Shown piece after piece: positions 35,209-43,968 of a stretch of 64,000 bases of DNA (its first letter is position 1; every line of letters starts with the position of its first letter). Location: contig CANLSF010000002.1 in assembly GCA_947493695.1 (NCBI GenBank), positions 124,001 to 188,000 on the forward strand, read 5' to 3'. A program made the position numbers and the translations under genes. The notes beneath the pieces are model-generated. The model did no database searches. It was not told the origin of the DNA and saw only the letters and a list, made by a program, of their open reading frames with translations. The stretch is from an uncultured Kiloniellaceae bacterium. Its GTDB lineage: Bacteria > Pseudomonadota > Alphaproteobacteria > Kiloniellales > Kiloniellaceae.

Positions 35209-36045
35209 TCAGGCCGCGCGTGATCGTGGCCAGGCGAAGGGCTCGGCACAGCGTTCGATCCGCGCGATGTGCTGTTTGATGCGGGGGTTGACCCAGTCCG
35301 GCGCGTGAATGGGCGCCATATGTCCGAGACCCGGCAGCATCACCAGCTCGGCATCCTGGATGTTCTCGAAAATCAGGGTCGCGGTCCGTTGTGCAATGGC
35401 AGGGGATTCCATGCCCATGAGAAGTTGGGTCGGGATCGACAGGGCATGGAGCGCTTCCAGCGACCAGTCTTCGCTGAAGCAACTCTCAAAATCGGCAGCA
35501 ACCGCGCAGGTCGTCGCCGCAAGCTTCCCGCGAAGGTTCTCGGGCATGTTGTCCCAGGCTCCCTCGCCGTTCCAGAAATCGATGAAGGGTTTTATGCCGG
35601 GCATGTTCCCTCCGCTGCTGTCTTGCAGCTGGAGGCTGCGTGCAACCTTCTTCAGATCGGAGACCAGCGCCTCATCTTCATGGCTTCCGCCTTCCAGGAG
35701 ATGAAAGGCCACCGGCTCGTAAAGCGTGAGGCTCTTGATCAGATCGGGTCGCATCAAGGCGATCTTCAGTGCAACACCACCCCCGAAGGAATGACCGACC
35801 AGATGCACAGGCTCATCAAGTTTCAGGATTTCCTGGAGGATCGGTGCAGCGACCGCCGCCATTCCCCGCTGAAGCCCGCAGCGTGTGAACTCCGGCCCAT
35901 AGCCTGGCAGGTTGAAGCTATAGACATCGTAGCGATCGCAGAGATCCGAAACGAGACCATTCCACTGCCTGCGGTCTGACGCTGAAGAATGCAGTGCGAC
36001 GATAGGGGCCTGGCCGCTATCATGTAACTTGGGGTGCGAGAGCAT
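35209..36045 (-). CDS. Alpha/beta hydrolase
   Basis: The 278-residue protein shows the alpha/beta-hydrolase fold: oxyanion region IVALHSSASDRRQW, nucleophile elbow VGHSFGGG with S86, and the C-terminal catalytic His in LPGLGHMAPIHAP. ATG 36045 was chosen because AAGGC precedes it; GTG 36090 would add 15 residues. It precedes the methyltransferase by 122 bases and may form an operon with it. Confidence 0.85.
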   Translation of the reverse strand: MLSHPKLHDSGQAPIVALHSSASDRRQWNGLVSDLCDRYDVYSFNLPGYGPEFTRCGLQRGMAAVAAPILQEILKLDEPVHLVGHSFGGGVALKIALMRPDLIKSLTLYEPVAFHLLEGGSHEDEALVSDLKKVARSLQLQDSSGGNMPGIKPFIDFWNGEGAWDNMPENLRGKLAATTCAVAADFESCFSEDWSLEALHALSIPTQLLMGMESPAIAQRTATLIFENIQDAELVMLPGLGHMAPIHAPDWVNPRIKQHIARIERCAEPFAWPRSRAA

Positions 36046-36296
36046 CGGGTTTGCCTTGTTGCGTTGTTCGATGAACTCTATTTGGGCCACGCATGTTTCA
36101 GCCGATTGTCACATTCCCTCGTTTCGCGTTTCAGTTGTTTCCATACGAATAAAAGTGGGATATTCGAAAACCTATATTATACTTCAATAACTTAGATCGT
36201 TCCTTGCTCTTGCGGCCGCTTGAACCCTGAAACAATTGAAACAATGGAATGCCGATAAGAAAACGTACTGAAACATGCGTGAGGTAGGTATTTGGC

Positions 36297-38528
36297 ATGG
36301 AGAGCCATAAAGACAGCGAAGAGGACATTCGCAGAGCCCGCGATCTTTTGCGGGATGCGATCGAATCTCTCAGCGAAGGCTTCGCGCTTTACGACGACGA
36401 CCGGCGTCTGGTCATGTGCAATCAGCGTTACAAGGAAATGAACGCTGCCGTCGCCGACATGTTGGAACCCGGTCTCGACTGGGAGATCCTGATGCGCGAG
36501 ACCGCGCGCAGGGGTGTCTACTCTGATGCTATTGGCAGGGAAGATGCCTGGATTCAGGACCGCCTGCAAACCACGCACGACTATGTCGAGGAATACGAAC
36601 TGACCCACACAGACGGGTCCTGCTATCTCGTCTCGACCCATCCGACAAAGCTTGGCGGCTTCGTCGTCACCCGCACCGATGTGACCGAACGAAAAAAAGC
36701 CGAGTTCGCTGAACGAGAAGGCGACCTGCTGGTCAGGACCGTGTTGGATGCGAGTTCGGCAATCGTCATCATGGCTCGCACCGGCGACGGACAGATCCTC
36801 TATCGTTCGCCTGCCGCGCTGACACTTTTCGGCAACACCAAGTCCGCCAAGGAGCATTACGAGAATACCGACGAGCGGGCGGATTTTATCACGCAGATGC
36901 TGGCCGACGGCCAGGTCGACAATTACCGGCTGAATGTCGTCGCCAAGGGCATTGTCTTTCCCGCATCCATCTCCGCGCGCTTTGCCGAATACCGCGGCGA
37001 GGAAGTCATCGTCACCAGTGTGACCGACCTTACCGAGGAGGTAAAATCCCAGGAGCTAGTCAAGCAGGTTCTGGAAGCCTGCCCCGTTCCGATCCAGATG
37101 ACGAACGCTGAAACCGGACAGCTCCTGTTCACCAGCCTGGAAACGACCATCGATACCGGGCAGGCTCAAAGTTATCGGTCCTATTTCACGGATCCTGAAG
37201 CGCGACCACGATTTCTCAAGGCGCTGCGAGAGAAAGGCTGGCTAAACGACTTCAGGACAGAGTTCGTTGATCAAAAAAAGAGAGTCTTCCAGGGCTCGGT
37301 CGCTGCAAGGCTGATCACCTTTAACGGTGAAGAGGTCATCGTTTCCAGCACCCGCGACCTCACAGATGAACTGGCGCTCCAGGAAGAGCTCGCCAATCAG
37401 CGCGATATGCTTTTTCAGAACGAGAAGATGTCGGCGCTCGGTGAATTGCTCGCTGGCGTGGCTCATGAGCTGAACAACCCGCTCTCAATTGTGGTGGGGC
37501 ATTCCCTGATGCTGCGTGAGGAGACAAACGACGCGGACACCCTGCGCCGCATCGATAAGATCAGCAATGCCGCCGAACGCAGCGCCAAGATCGTAAAAAC
37601 CTTCCTTGCCATGGCCCGCCAGCAGCCCACCAGGATGGAACCGGTAAACATATACACGGTTCTTGCGACAGCCATTGATGTGGCAGGTTTCGGGCAGCAA
37701 CAGGACGGCGTGGAGATCGTTTCGCGCCTGCCGGAAGACCTGCCGGATATTCTTGCTGACGCGGACCAGATCACCCAGGTCGTCATCAACCTGATCATCA
37801 ATGCGGGACAGGCTATCAGCACTTCAGGTATCGGTGACCGCGTCGAGGTTACTTCCAGCACCGACACCTTGGGCGAATTTATTGAGATCATCATCGCCGA
37901 CAACGGGCCGGGCATACCCGAGAACATAAGGGCGCGTATCTTCGAACCCTTTTTCACAACGAAGAACGTGGGCGACGGTACGGGCATCGGTCTCGCCTTC
38001 TGCCACCGCATCATCCATTCCCATGGCGGCAGCATCCGCCTCGACCCGCAAACCGGTCAGGGCAGCCGGTTTTCCATCCGGCTCCCGCGGGCAAAGGACG
38101 CGGACGAAACCAGGTCGGAAGAAACTATCCATTCAGACACAACAGCCGCGCGGAAAGTCCTGGTGGTCGACGACGAGGCAGACGTCGCGGAGTTCGTGGC
38201 GGAAGTTCTGGTCAATGAGGGCTTCGGCGTGACCATCGCAAACTCAGGACAGGAGGCCATTACCTGCCTGAAGCATAGAAAATATGACATTGTTCTGAGC
38301 GATCTAAATATGCCTGAGATCGATGGCCGCGGTCTCTATAACGCACTGGCGAAGGAATTTCCCTATCTCGTCGAGCGCTGTGCTTTCATTACGGGGGACA
38401 CAATGGGAAAGGCGTCACAAGCACTGCTCAAGGAACTGGACAGACCTTTTCTCGAAAAGCCGGTCTCGCCGGACGAGTTACGTAAACTCGTGTTCGGCAT
38501 TTTGGGCGACGTGAAAGAAGATAGTTAA
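36297..38528 (+). CDS. PAS hybrid sensor histidine kinase with receiver
   Basis: The 743-residue soluble protein has three PAS-like segments (about residues 20-135, 145-245 and 255-355). A dimerisation/phosphoacceptor helix carries H390 (AGVAHELNNP), and the HATPase domain has the N-box INLIINAGQA, G1 DNGPGIP and G2 DGTGIGLAF. A C-terminal receiver (about 618-735) has acidic D625 and D626, phosphoacceptor D669, T699 and K721. No membrane segment is visible, so the signal is probably cytoplasmic. The next gene, an OmpR-type regulator, follows with no gap. D669 probably relays or brakes the phosphate flow. Confidence 0.92.
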   Translation: MESHKDSEEDIRRARDLLRDAIESLSEGFALYDDDRRLVMCNQRYKEMNAAVADMLEPGLDWEILMRETARRGVYSDAIGREDAWIQDRLQTTHDYVEEYELTHTDGSCYLVSTHPTKLGGFVVTRTDVTERKKAEFAEREGDLLVRTVLDASSAIVIMARTGDGQILYRSPAALTLFGNTKSAKEHYENTDERADFITQMLADGQVDNYRLNVVAKGIVFPASISARFAEYRGEEVIVTSVTDLTEEVKSQELVKQVLEACPVPIQMTNAETGQLLFTSLETTIDTGQAQSYRSYFTDPEARPRFLKALREKGWLNDFRTEFVDQKKRVFQGSVAARLITFNGEEVIVSSTRDLTDELALQEELANQRDMLFQNEKMSALGELLAGVAHELNNPLSIVVGHSLMLREETNDADTLRRIDKISNAAERSAKIVKTFLAMARQQPTRMEPVNIYTVLATAIDVAGFGQQQDGVEIVSRLPEDLPDILADADQITQVVINLIINAGQAISTSGIGDRVEVTSSTDTLGEFIEIIIADNGPGIPENIRARIFEPFFTTKNVGDGTGIGLAFCHRIIHSHGGSIRLDPQTGQGSRFSIRLPRAKDADETRSEETIHSDTTAARKVLVVDDEADVAEFVAEVLVNEGFGVTIANSGQEAITCLKHRKYDIVLSDLNMPEIDGRGLYNALAKEFPYLVERCAFITGDTMGKASQALLKELDRPFLEKPVSPDELRKLVFGILGDVKEDS

Positions 38529-39248
38529 ATGGACGAGAAAACGACACGGATACTGGTTTGCGACGACGAGCAGGATGTTCGCGAAATGCTCCAGGAGTAT
38601 CTCGGCAAGCGCGGCTTTGCCGTGACGACAGCCGCCAACGCGCAGGAGCTTCGCGCGCAACTCGCGCGAAGTGGCGCCGACCTGATCATCCTGGATATCA
38701 ACATGCCGGGCGAAGACGGGTTGGCCGCCCTCAGATCCCTTCGGGTCGACAGTCAGGTCCCGGTCATCATGCTCACGGCGGCCGGGGAAGTGGTCGATCG
38801 TATTATCGGCCTGGAGATGGGTGCGGACGACTATCTGGGGAAGCCAGTCGATCTGCGAGAACTCGAAGCCAGGGCGAAAGCCGTCCTGCGGCGCAAAGGT
38901 GACGGCGCAGGCAAAAAGGAAAATTCGACCAAGGTCGATACCGCGCAGTTCGGGGATTATCTTCTGGATATTCAGGCCGCGAAGATGACCGCTGGTGATG
39001 GAAGCGAACTGCCCCTGACGGCCATGGAGTTCAATCTTCTCAAGGCCTTTGCCCAGAACAAGGGGCGGGTCCTGAACCGGGATCAGATTTTAGAGCAGGC
39101 TCACGACCGCTCGTGGGACCCTTTTGACCGAAGCATCGATATCCGGATCTCCCGCCTGCGACGCAAGATCGAAAAGAACCCCGAAAAACCGACCATCATC
39201 CGAACCGTTCGGGGCCTGGGATATGTTTACGATCCGGATATGAGCTAA
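38529..39248 (+). CDS. OmpR/PhoB-type response regulator
   Basis: The 239-residue regulator has a receiver (phosphoacceptor D56 in LIILDINMPGEDG, T83, K105) and a C-terminal winged helix (about residues 135-237) with RVLNRDQILEQAHDRSWDPF and SIDIRISRLRRKIE. It starts directly after the hybrid kinase stop and is its likely partner. Targets are unknown; the small envelope genes downstream are possible. Confidence 0.93.
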   Translation: MDEKTTRILVCDDEQDVREMLQEYLGKRGFAVTTAANAQELRAQLARSGADLIILDINMPGEDGLAALRSLRVDSQVPVIMLTAAGEVVDRIIGLEMGADDYLGKPVDLRELEARAKAVLRRKGDGAGKKENSTKVDTAQFGDYLLDIQAAKMTAGDGSELPLTAMEFNLLKAFAQNKGRVLNRDQILEQAHDRSWDPFDRSIDIRISRLRRKIEKNPEKPTIIRTVRGLGYVYDPDMS

Positions 39249-39689
39249 CATCCGGGCCAAATGACAAAAACGGAACCACAGATATCGCAGATCGCGTGTA
39301 GCACCCCCAACTGAACCGGACCTTCGCCGGGATCGTCTTTGGTACAATATCTACGGTGATGCCCTACTCTACCCCGGTTAATTCGGGTAAGAGATACGCT
39401 CTGCGAGGCGATGACATCAAATTCCTACAGGCCTGATCGAGCTGCCCGCCCGATACTTGGACCGGATTCATTTTTCGCTGCAGCAGGTAATGCCATGGAT
39501 CCGGCCTAAGTGTTTTTACGGACAGGCACAGCGGCAACTTTCGACTAGTCTTAAGTCACAAGCAGCGGATTACCGCGCAGGTCCACCTAAGGCAGCCGTG
39601 CTGCGAAAGGCGGCACGCATGAAGTTAAAAAAGAAAATCAATTTATTTTTGAACCTATGAAAAGCAAACAACGACTAACGAGGACGAAT
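39249..39689. other. Intergenic region after the two-component pair
   Basis: I see no gene in these 441 bases. A weak hairpin CCCG/CGGG lies near 39374-39389. Two similar motifs, GGACCGGATTC (39461-) and GGATCCGGCCT (39496-), may be regulatory. The right end is AT-rich and probably carries the promoter of the small lipoprotein. Confidence 0.35.
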
Positions 39690-39866
39690 ATGAAAACGAC
39701 GAAACAGTTGACGTTTGCCGTTGTTCTGATTGCCGGCGCCCTCACCGCTGCCTGCTCGCCTGAAGTTGGCAGCGAGGAATGGTGCGCAGACATGAAAGAC
39801 CAGCCAAAGGGCGACTGGACCGCGAACGAGGCCACGGATTTCGCCAAGCACTGCATTCTCGGATAA
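39690..39866 (+). CDS. Small DUF3012 lipoprotein
   Basis: The 58-residue product has a lipoprotein signal with lipobox LTAAC (C21, followed by Ser). The mature part, SPEVGSEEWCADMKDQPKGD followed by WTANEATDFAKHCIL, matches DUF3012. Ser at +2 favours outer-membrane sorting by the enterobacterial rule. Two conserved Cys in the mature part may pair. Function unknown. GAGGACGAAT precedes the start. Confidence 0.82.
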   Translation: MKTTKQLTFAVVLIAGALTAACSPEVGSEEWCADMKDQPKGDWTANEATDFAKHCILG

Positions 39867-39937
39867 CCGAATCAAATGCTGAGCGCTGAAGCGACCGGAG
39901 CAAAGAAACGAAATAGTACTACACGGAGACAAGAATC

Positions 39938-40192
39938 ATGATCGGCTCACTTATAAGTTCAATTATTATCGGCGGTCTTGCCGGATTTTTTGCTGAAAAA
40001 CTCATGAAATCCGAGATGGGATTGATCGCCAACATCCTGCTCGGAATTGCCGGAGGTCTGGCCGCCAATTTCATTCTCCCGTTGCTGGGGATCGGCATTA
40101 TCGGCTGGATACCCGCTATTCTGGCCGCGACAGCCGGCGCCTGCCTGCTGATCTTCCTGGCACGCCTGATCAAAGGCAAAAAAGCCGCCTGA
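39938..40192 (+). CDS. GlsB/YeaQ/YmgE-family small membrane protein
   Basis: The 84-residue protein has three membrane segments: IIIGGLAGFFAEKL, then GLIANILLGIAGGLAAN, then the C-terminal LAATAGACLLIFLARLI. This is the transglycosylase-associated protein layout, seen in small stress-induced membrane proteins. It follows the DUF3012 lipoprotein by 71 bases and ends in a convergent hairpin. Confidence 0.85.
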   Translation: MIGSLISSIIIGGLAGFFAEKLMKSEMGLIANILLGIAGGLAANFILPLLGIGIIGWIPAILAATAGACLLIFLARLIKGKKAA

Positions 40193-40215
40193 TCGTGATC
40201 GGGTAAAGCGCAGTC

Positions 40216-40240
40216 GGCCCCGCCTGCAGAGTGCGGGGCC
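40216..40240. terminator. Convergent hairpin
   Basis: GGCCCCGC (40216-40223) and GCGGGGCC (40233-40240) form a perfect stem with a 9-base loop between the convergent GlsB-like and TSUP genes. No strong T run follows on either strand. Confidence 0.6.
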
Positions 40241-40259
40241 TGACGGCTGTTCCTGCCCG

Positions 40260-41003
40260 TTACCAGACGGCATCCGCGATTATATAGAGCCCAAGCAAGA
40301 GCAGTGCGACGAAAAAAAGCCGCCTGAAGAGCTTCTCAGATAGGCGCCGCCTCAGGCGCTGTCCTAAGACCATTCCTATCAGCGCAGGCACGACAGCAAC
40401 CGCTGACACAGCGCCGAGTTCAGCCGTCAGCAGTCCGTTTCCCTTGAGCGATACCGCAAGTGCCAGAGTGGAGACGGTGAAGAGCATGCCCATGGATTGG
40501 ATCAGCATGTCCCGGGGCAGCCCAATAGCTTGCAAAAACAGAACGCCGGGCATGACAAAGGAGCCGGTCATTCCGGTCAGCACGCCGTTTATGCCCCCGA
40601 GCAAAGGTCCGACCCAACGCTCCTGACGCCGCGGCAGTGAGAAGCGCGCGCCACTCATTCCCGATACGGCATAGAGGATGAGCAAAACACCCAACAATGC
40701 GGAAAGCAGATCCAGGTTTACACGGGTAAGCGCCGCCGCCCCCAGCCAGACCGTCACCGAGGCCATGATCAGAAATGGCCAGATCCGCTTAAGGATGCGC
40801 AGCGCATTTCCGCCGACCACAGCCTGCCAGACATTGGTCACGAAGGATGGCACCAGCAGCAGTGCCATCGCCTGCGGCAAACCGAGCGAAGCCGTCAGGA
40901 GTGCCAACGATACGGAGGGTAACCCCATCCCGATCACACCCTTGAGGGTCCCGGCCAGCAGGAATGTGAGTGCAATGAGGATGAGGGAAAAGAGGTCAGG
41001 CAT
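40260..41003 (-). CDS. TSUP (TauE/SafE) family membrane transporter
   Basis: The 247-residue protein has about seven or eight membrane segments and the TauE/SafE pattern: GTLKGVIGMGLPSVSLALL near the N-terminus and GINGVLTGMTGSFVMPGVLF in the second repeat. Family members export sulfite or organosulfonates; the substrate here is unknown. It is convergent with the GlsB-like gene and has no obvious partner. Confidence 0.87.
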   Translation of the reverse strand: MPDLFSLILIALTFLLAGTLKGVIGMGLPSVSLALLTASLGLPQAMALLLVPSFVTNVWQAVVGGNALRILKRIWPFLIMASVTVWLGAAALTRVNLDLLSALLGVLLILYAVSGMSGARFSLPRRQERWVGPLLGGINGVLTGMTGSFVMPGVLFLQAIGLPRDMLIQSMGMLFTVSTLALAVSLKGNGLLTAELGAVSAVAVVPALIGMVLGQRLRRRLSEKLFRRLFFVALLLLGLYIIADAVW

Positions 41004-41141
41004 TGCCCCATGCTAGATCAGAACAAGTTTAGATGGAATCGCCGAAGGCGATCTATCGCGCGCGCGAGCGAGGCGGAGCCTGACAAGGAAGAGTCCAATC
41101 CCCCATTCGCAGCTCCACCTCGCTGACGAGATCACTTTATA

Positions 41142-41343
41142 CTAATCGCGCCAGTAGTCATCGCGCGCACTGCCCTGATAGCGGCGAGCCTTGAGGCAGC
41201 AGCGCTTGAAATCTCAATCCCGACCCGCAGGGGCAAGGATCGTTTCGGCCGAGTTTTTCGAGGAGTTCTTTGTCGTGGCCTACCGTACGGTAACCGCGTT
41301 TCACATGCGTTTCGGAGGGGAAACCCTTCCGGCGCTTGCTCAT
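41142..41343 (-). pseudogene. SEC-C motif gene broken by a one-base insertion
   Basis: From ATG 41343 the product reads [20 protein letters not shown] and continues to [11 protein letters not shown], then diverges into [10 protein letters not shown] and stops at 41158. Reading one base later restores [14 protein letters not shown] and RDDYWRD before TAG at 41142-41144, the expected C-terminus of the zinc-binding CPCGSGxxFKxCC motif. The total length of 202 bases is 67 codons plus one. The extra base (a C on the coding strand) lies at about 41208. It is either a real frameshift or a sequence error. Confidence 0.8.
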
Positions 41344-41452
41344 GACCTCAAAAGTTGAAGCCCTGTGTGTTCTTGAAGCGTGACATGATGCACCTCCTGG
41401 CCGTTCCGGCCTAATGGGCGGCAAACCTGCGGACATTGCCGCTGCCGTTCCG

Positions 41453-41481
41453 CAAAAGAAAAAGCATCCCCCGGGGGATGC
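41453..41481 (-). terminator. Palindromic terminator on the minus strand
   Basis: GCATCCCCCGGGGGATGC (41464-41481) is a perfect 18-base palindrome. On the minus strand it is followed by TTTTTCTTTT. It lies about 180 bases beyond the LysR stop and before the SEC-C gene, so it can end LysR transcription. Confidence 0.7.
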
Positions 41482-41664
41482 GAAGATAACCAAGGTAATG
41501 ATTATGGGATCGGAACCTCAGAATCCCGGTTGTCTACCAGCTTCCGGTGAAGTCATCAAGCCGGAACCCCGAAGCCTTTCACACTGCCCTAGAGGGCTCG
41601 TCATCAGTCAGCCCCCCGTGATACGGGCTTCGAAACTGCCATATGCGCAAGGTTGCTAGAAAGA

Positions 41665-42558
41665 TTACGCCGCCGGTTCCGCACCGGCCTCCATTGCCAT
41701 CTCCAAAAAGTGCTTCATGGCAGGGTTCGGATTGTCGCGGCGCCAGGCAACAGCGATCGGCAAAGCCGGCAGGTCGTCTTCGACAGGTAGAAACGATACA
41801 CCCGGAGGTTTCACCACGGAAAGGCATTCACAGACAAGGCCGGCGCCCAGACCAGCAGATGCAAGACCGATCAGCATGGACATCGGCGCGGCCTCCTGAA
41901 CAACGTTTGGACTAAAACCGGCCTGTCGACATGCGGCGACAATACGATCATGAAACACCGGGCCGATCTCTCGCGGCGCCATCAGAAAGGGCATCGTCGC
42001 GCAATCCCCCAGGCGGACGCTGGGCTCTTTCGCCTGAGGCCAGTCAGACGGCATCGCCATGACAAGTGGAATGTCATCCAGCCTTTCGAATTTCAGATCT
42101 TTGAAGACAAGAGGCGGATGCACCAGAGCGATATCGAGACGGCCATCCATCAGCGCCTGCTCAAGTGCAGGAGAGTATTGTTCCGAGAGCTTTGTTTCGA
42201 TCTTTGGAAAGCGCCCCCGAAAGCGGCGCAGCATTTCCGGAAAGCTGCGGTATAGCACGATCTGTGTGAAACCGATGCGCAGTCGCCCGATAGATCCTGT
42301 CGCCGCAAGCTTCGCATCGCTTTTCGCCGCGTCAGCGTTGGCAATGGCGACTCGCGCCCGGCGTACGAAAGCAGCCCCCGCCTCGGTCGGGTGTATCGGG
42401 CCGCGCACGCGCAGGAAAAGCGCATGCCCGATCTCTTCCTCAAGCGCGGAAATACGCTGACTGAGGGCTGGTTGTGACATATTCAGACGCATCGCCGCGC
42501 GACCGAAATGCAGTTCATCCGCTAATGCGACCACAGATTCAAGCGCGCGCAAGTCCAT
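41665..42558 (-). CDS. LysR-family regulator
   Basis: The 297-residue protein has a LysR HTH (about residues 4-60: ALADELHFGRAAMRLNMSQP, then ALSQRISALEEEIG) and an effector domain. GGAGTAAATCG precedes the start. It is divergent from a secreted GlcG/HbpS-like protein, with a palindromic LysR box between them. Confidence 0.9.
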   Translation of the reverse strand: MDLRALESVVALADELHFGRAAMRLNMSQPALSQRISALEEEIGHALFLRVRGPIHPTEAGAAFVRRARVAIANADAAKSDAKLAATGSIGRLRIGFTQIVLYRSFPEMLRRFRGRFPKIETKLSEQYSPALEQALMDGRLDIALVHPPLVFKDLKFERLDDIPLVMAMPSDWPQAKEPSVRLGDCATMPFLMAPREIGPVFHDRIVAACRQAGFSPNVVQEAAPMSMLIGLASAGLGAGLVCECLSVVKPPGVSFLPVEDDLPALPIAVAWRRDNPNPAMKHFLEMAMEAGAEPAA

Positions 42559-42569
42559 CGATTTACTCC

Positions 42570-42584
42570 ATAAGCAATACTTAT
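42570..42584. promoter_or_regulatory. LysR box between LysR and GlcG/HbpS-like gene
   Basis: ATAAGCAATACTTAT is a 15-base dyad (arms ATAAG and CTTAT) containing the T-N11-A LysR box. It lies 11 bases upstream of the LysR start in a divergent promoter region. Likely an autoregulatory and target site. Confidence 0.5.
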
Positions 42585-42671
42585 CGAACTATCATATCAT
42601 AGAATTAGACGAAGTAAATTTGAGGTGAGATGTTTGAAATCAAATCATCAAACACGGAGTTTCGATCGATC

Positions 42672-43244
42672 ATGGTCATACAAAACACTTATACAAGAAT
42701 GCTCGCGCTCACAAACCTAAGGCTCGTCACCGCGCTGTTGGTCTCCGCCCTGGCGACAAGCGCCCTGCCCGTCACCGCAGGTGCAAACGACACACCAGAG
42801 GCATCTGCGCCAATCGCCGTTACACTGCCATTGCCATATGGTCAGAACATTGCCCAGAACTGCGCAATGACAGCGATGACAGCCGCTTTGGAGCATGCAC
42901 ATAAAAAGGGGTGGGCCGTCACCGTGGCTGTGGTCGACACCGCCGGACAGATGGTCGCGCTGAGTCGGATGGATCATGCGCACAGAGCGAGCCCCGACTT
43001 CGCGCTCGCAAAAGCTGCCTCTGCGGCCATGACCAAGCGCTCAACAAAGATCTTCTCCGATGCTCTCGCGAAGGGGCGAAACGCGATTCTCGGATTCTCC
43101 GATCTGCATGTGCATGCTGCCCAAGGCGGTGAAGTCATCCTGCAAGGAGATCGCATTATCGGCGGCATCGGTACAGCTGGCGTCACTCAAACTCAAGATC
43201 GGGAAATCACGCTGATCGGTGTGGCCGCAGCCGCCAACTGTTGA
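42672..43244 (+). CDS. Secreted GlcG/HbpS-like protein (DUF336)
   Basis: The 190-residue product has a Sec signal ending near LPVTAGA, then the GlcG/HbpS domain: ALEHAHKKGWAVTVAVVDTA, then GQMVALSRMDHA, then SDLHVHAAQGGEVILQGDRI, then GGIGTAG. Related proteins bind haem or unknown small molecules. In-frame ATG 42630 has a better SD (GAGGTGAG) but gives a long extension before the signal; 42699 is a third option. It is divergent from LysR. Confidence 0.83.
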   Translation: MVIQNTYTRMLALTNLRLVTALLVSALATSALPVTAGANDTPEASAPIAVTLPLPYGQNIAQNCAMTAMTAALEHAHKKGWAVTVAVVDTAGQMVALSRMDHAHRASPDFALAKAASAAMTKRSTKIFSDALAKGRNAILGFSDLHVHAAQGGEVILQGDRIIGGIGTAGVTQTQDREITLIGVAAAANC

Positions 43245-43256
43245 CACAAAACAGAA

Positions 43257-43293
43257 AGAGCGCGGCCATTCCTGACAAGAACAGCCGCGCTCT
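43257..43293. terminator. Convergent hairpin terminator
   Basis: AGAGCGCGGC (43257-43266) pairs with GCCGCGCTCT (43284-43293) over a 17-base loop. It sits between the convergent GlcG/HbpS-like and redoxin genes and can serve both. Confidence 0.65.
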
Positions 43294-43320
43294 CACATGC
43301 TTGACTTAAGTGCCTGAGCC

Positions 43321-43848
43321 TTATGCGGCGTCGGCTGTTCCGCGGGCGGGGCGTTCGTTCTTGATGTTGAAGATCATACCATCCAGAAGTTCAGCAAGTT
43401 CCGGACGCGCTGCGGGGCCGTTAGAGATGGCGACAATCTGATTGGTACCTTCGGGACGAACGCAGAAGAGGCCAGGTTCGGCAAAGCGGCGGTCGGTTTC
43501 CGAAGGGGAAAGTGGGTCAGAAATATAGAGGCCCAGTTCGCTCATCTGGGCTTCGGTCAAGCCGTATCCGACGTCAAATGTCCAGCCGAATTCGGCGATA
43601 TCGGCCTTGGCCTTCTCTTCCGTGTCCGCAGAGACCACGACAATATCAAAACCGGCGGCTTCCCATTCACCCTTCATGTTCTCCAGAATGCCGAGGTACT
43701 TTTTACAGCGACCGCAGTGTTTGCCACGGTAAACGACAAAAAGCGTCCAGGCATCCCGCTGACCGCCAACGCTCAGGCTGCCGCCGCCAACTTTAGGGAA
43801 TGTGAGTTCAGGGATCGCGCCGCCTGCAATGGGCTTTGAAGATGCCAT
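43321..43848 (-). CDS. Redoxin/AhpC-TSA-type protein
   Basis: The 175-residue protein has a thioredoxin-fold redoxin domain with a CGRC pair (C45 and C48 in GKHCGRCKKYLG). The dipeptide arrangement is like thioredoxin-type CxxC rather than a 1-Cys peroxiredoxin. It lacks a signal peptide. ATG 43848 puts the domain near the N-terminus; an in-frame codon at 43899 would add 17 residues. It stands between GlcG-like and tctA without a clear partner. Confidence 0.8.
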   Translation of the reverse strand: MASSKPIAGGAIPELTFPKVGGGSLSVGGQRDAWTLFVVYRGKHCGRCKKYLGILENMKGEWEAAGFDIVVVSADTEEKAKADIAEFGWTFDVGYGLTEAQMSELGLYISDPLSPSETDRRFAEPGLFCVRPEGTNQIVAISNGPAARPELAELLDGMIFNIKNERPARGTADAA

Positions 43849-43968
43849 GTGTTTTGAGCCTTTCAGAATGCAAAAATATCGGGCGGCATTAATCTGCATC
43901 CCCTTCAGAAAGTCAATGCACGGTCCCGCGAGCTCGCCGTCGCATCAACACTCGCCCTGCGGTTTGCC

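Noticed and set aside
34226-35482. 418-residue version of the methyltransferase
   Set aside because: The extra N-terminus is antisense-like text overlapping the alpha/beta hydrolase gene; the methyltransferase domain and SD start at 35086 (or 35164).
39457-39660. 67-residue frame before the DUF3012 lipoprotein
   Set aside because: No SD; very basic Lys-rich C-terminus from AT-rich promoter DNA; likely not translated.
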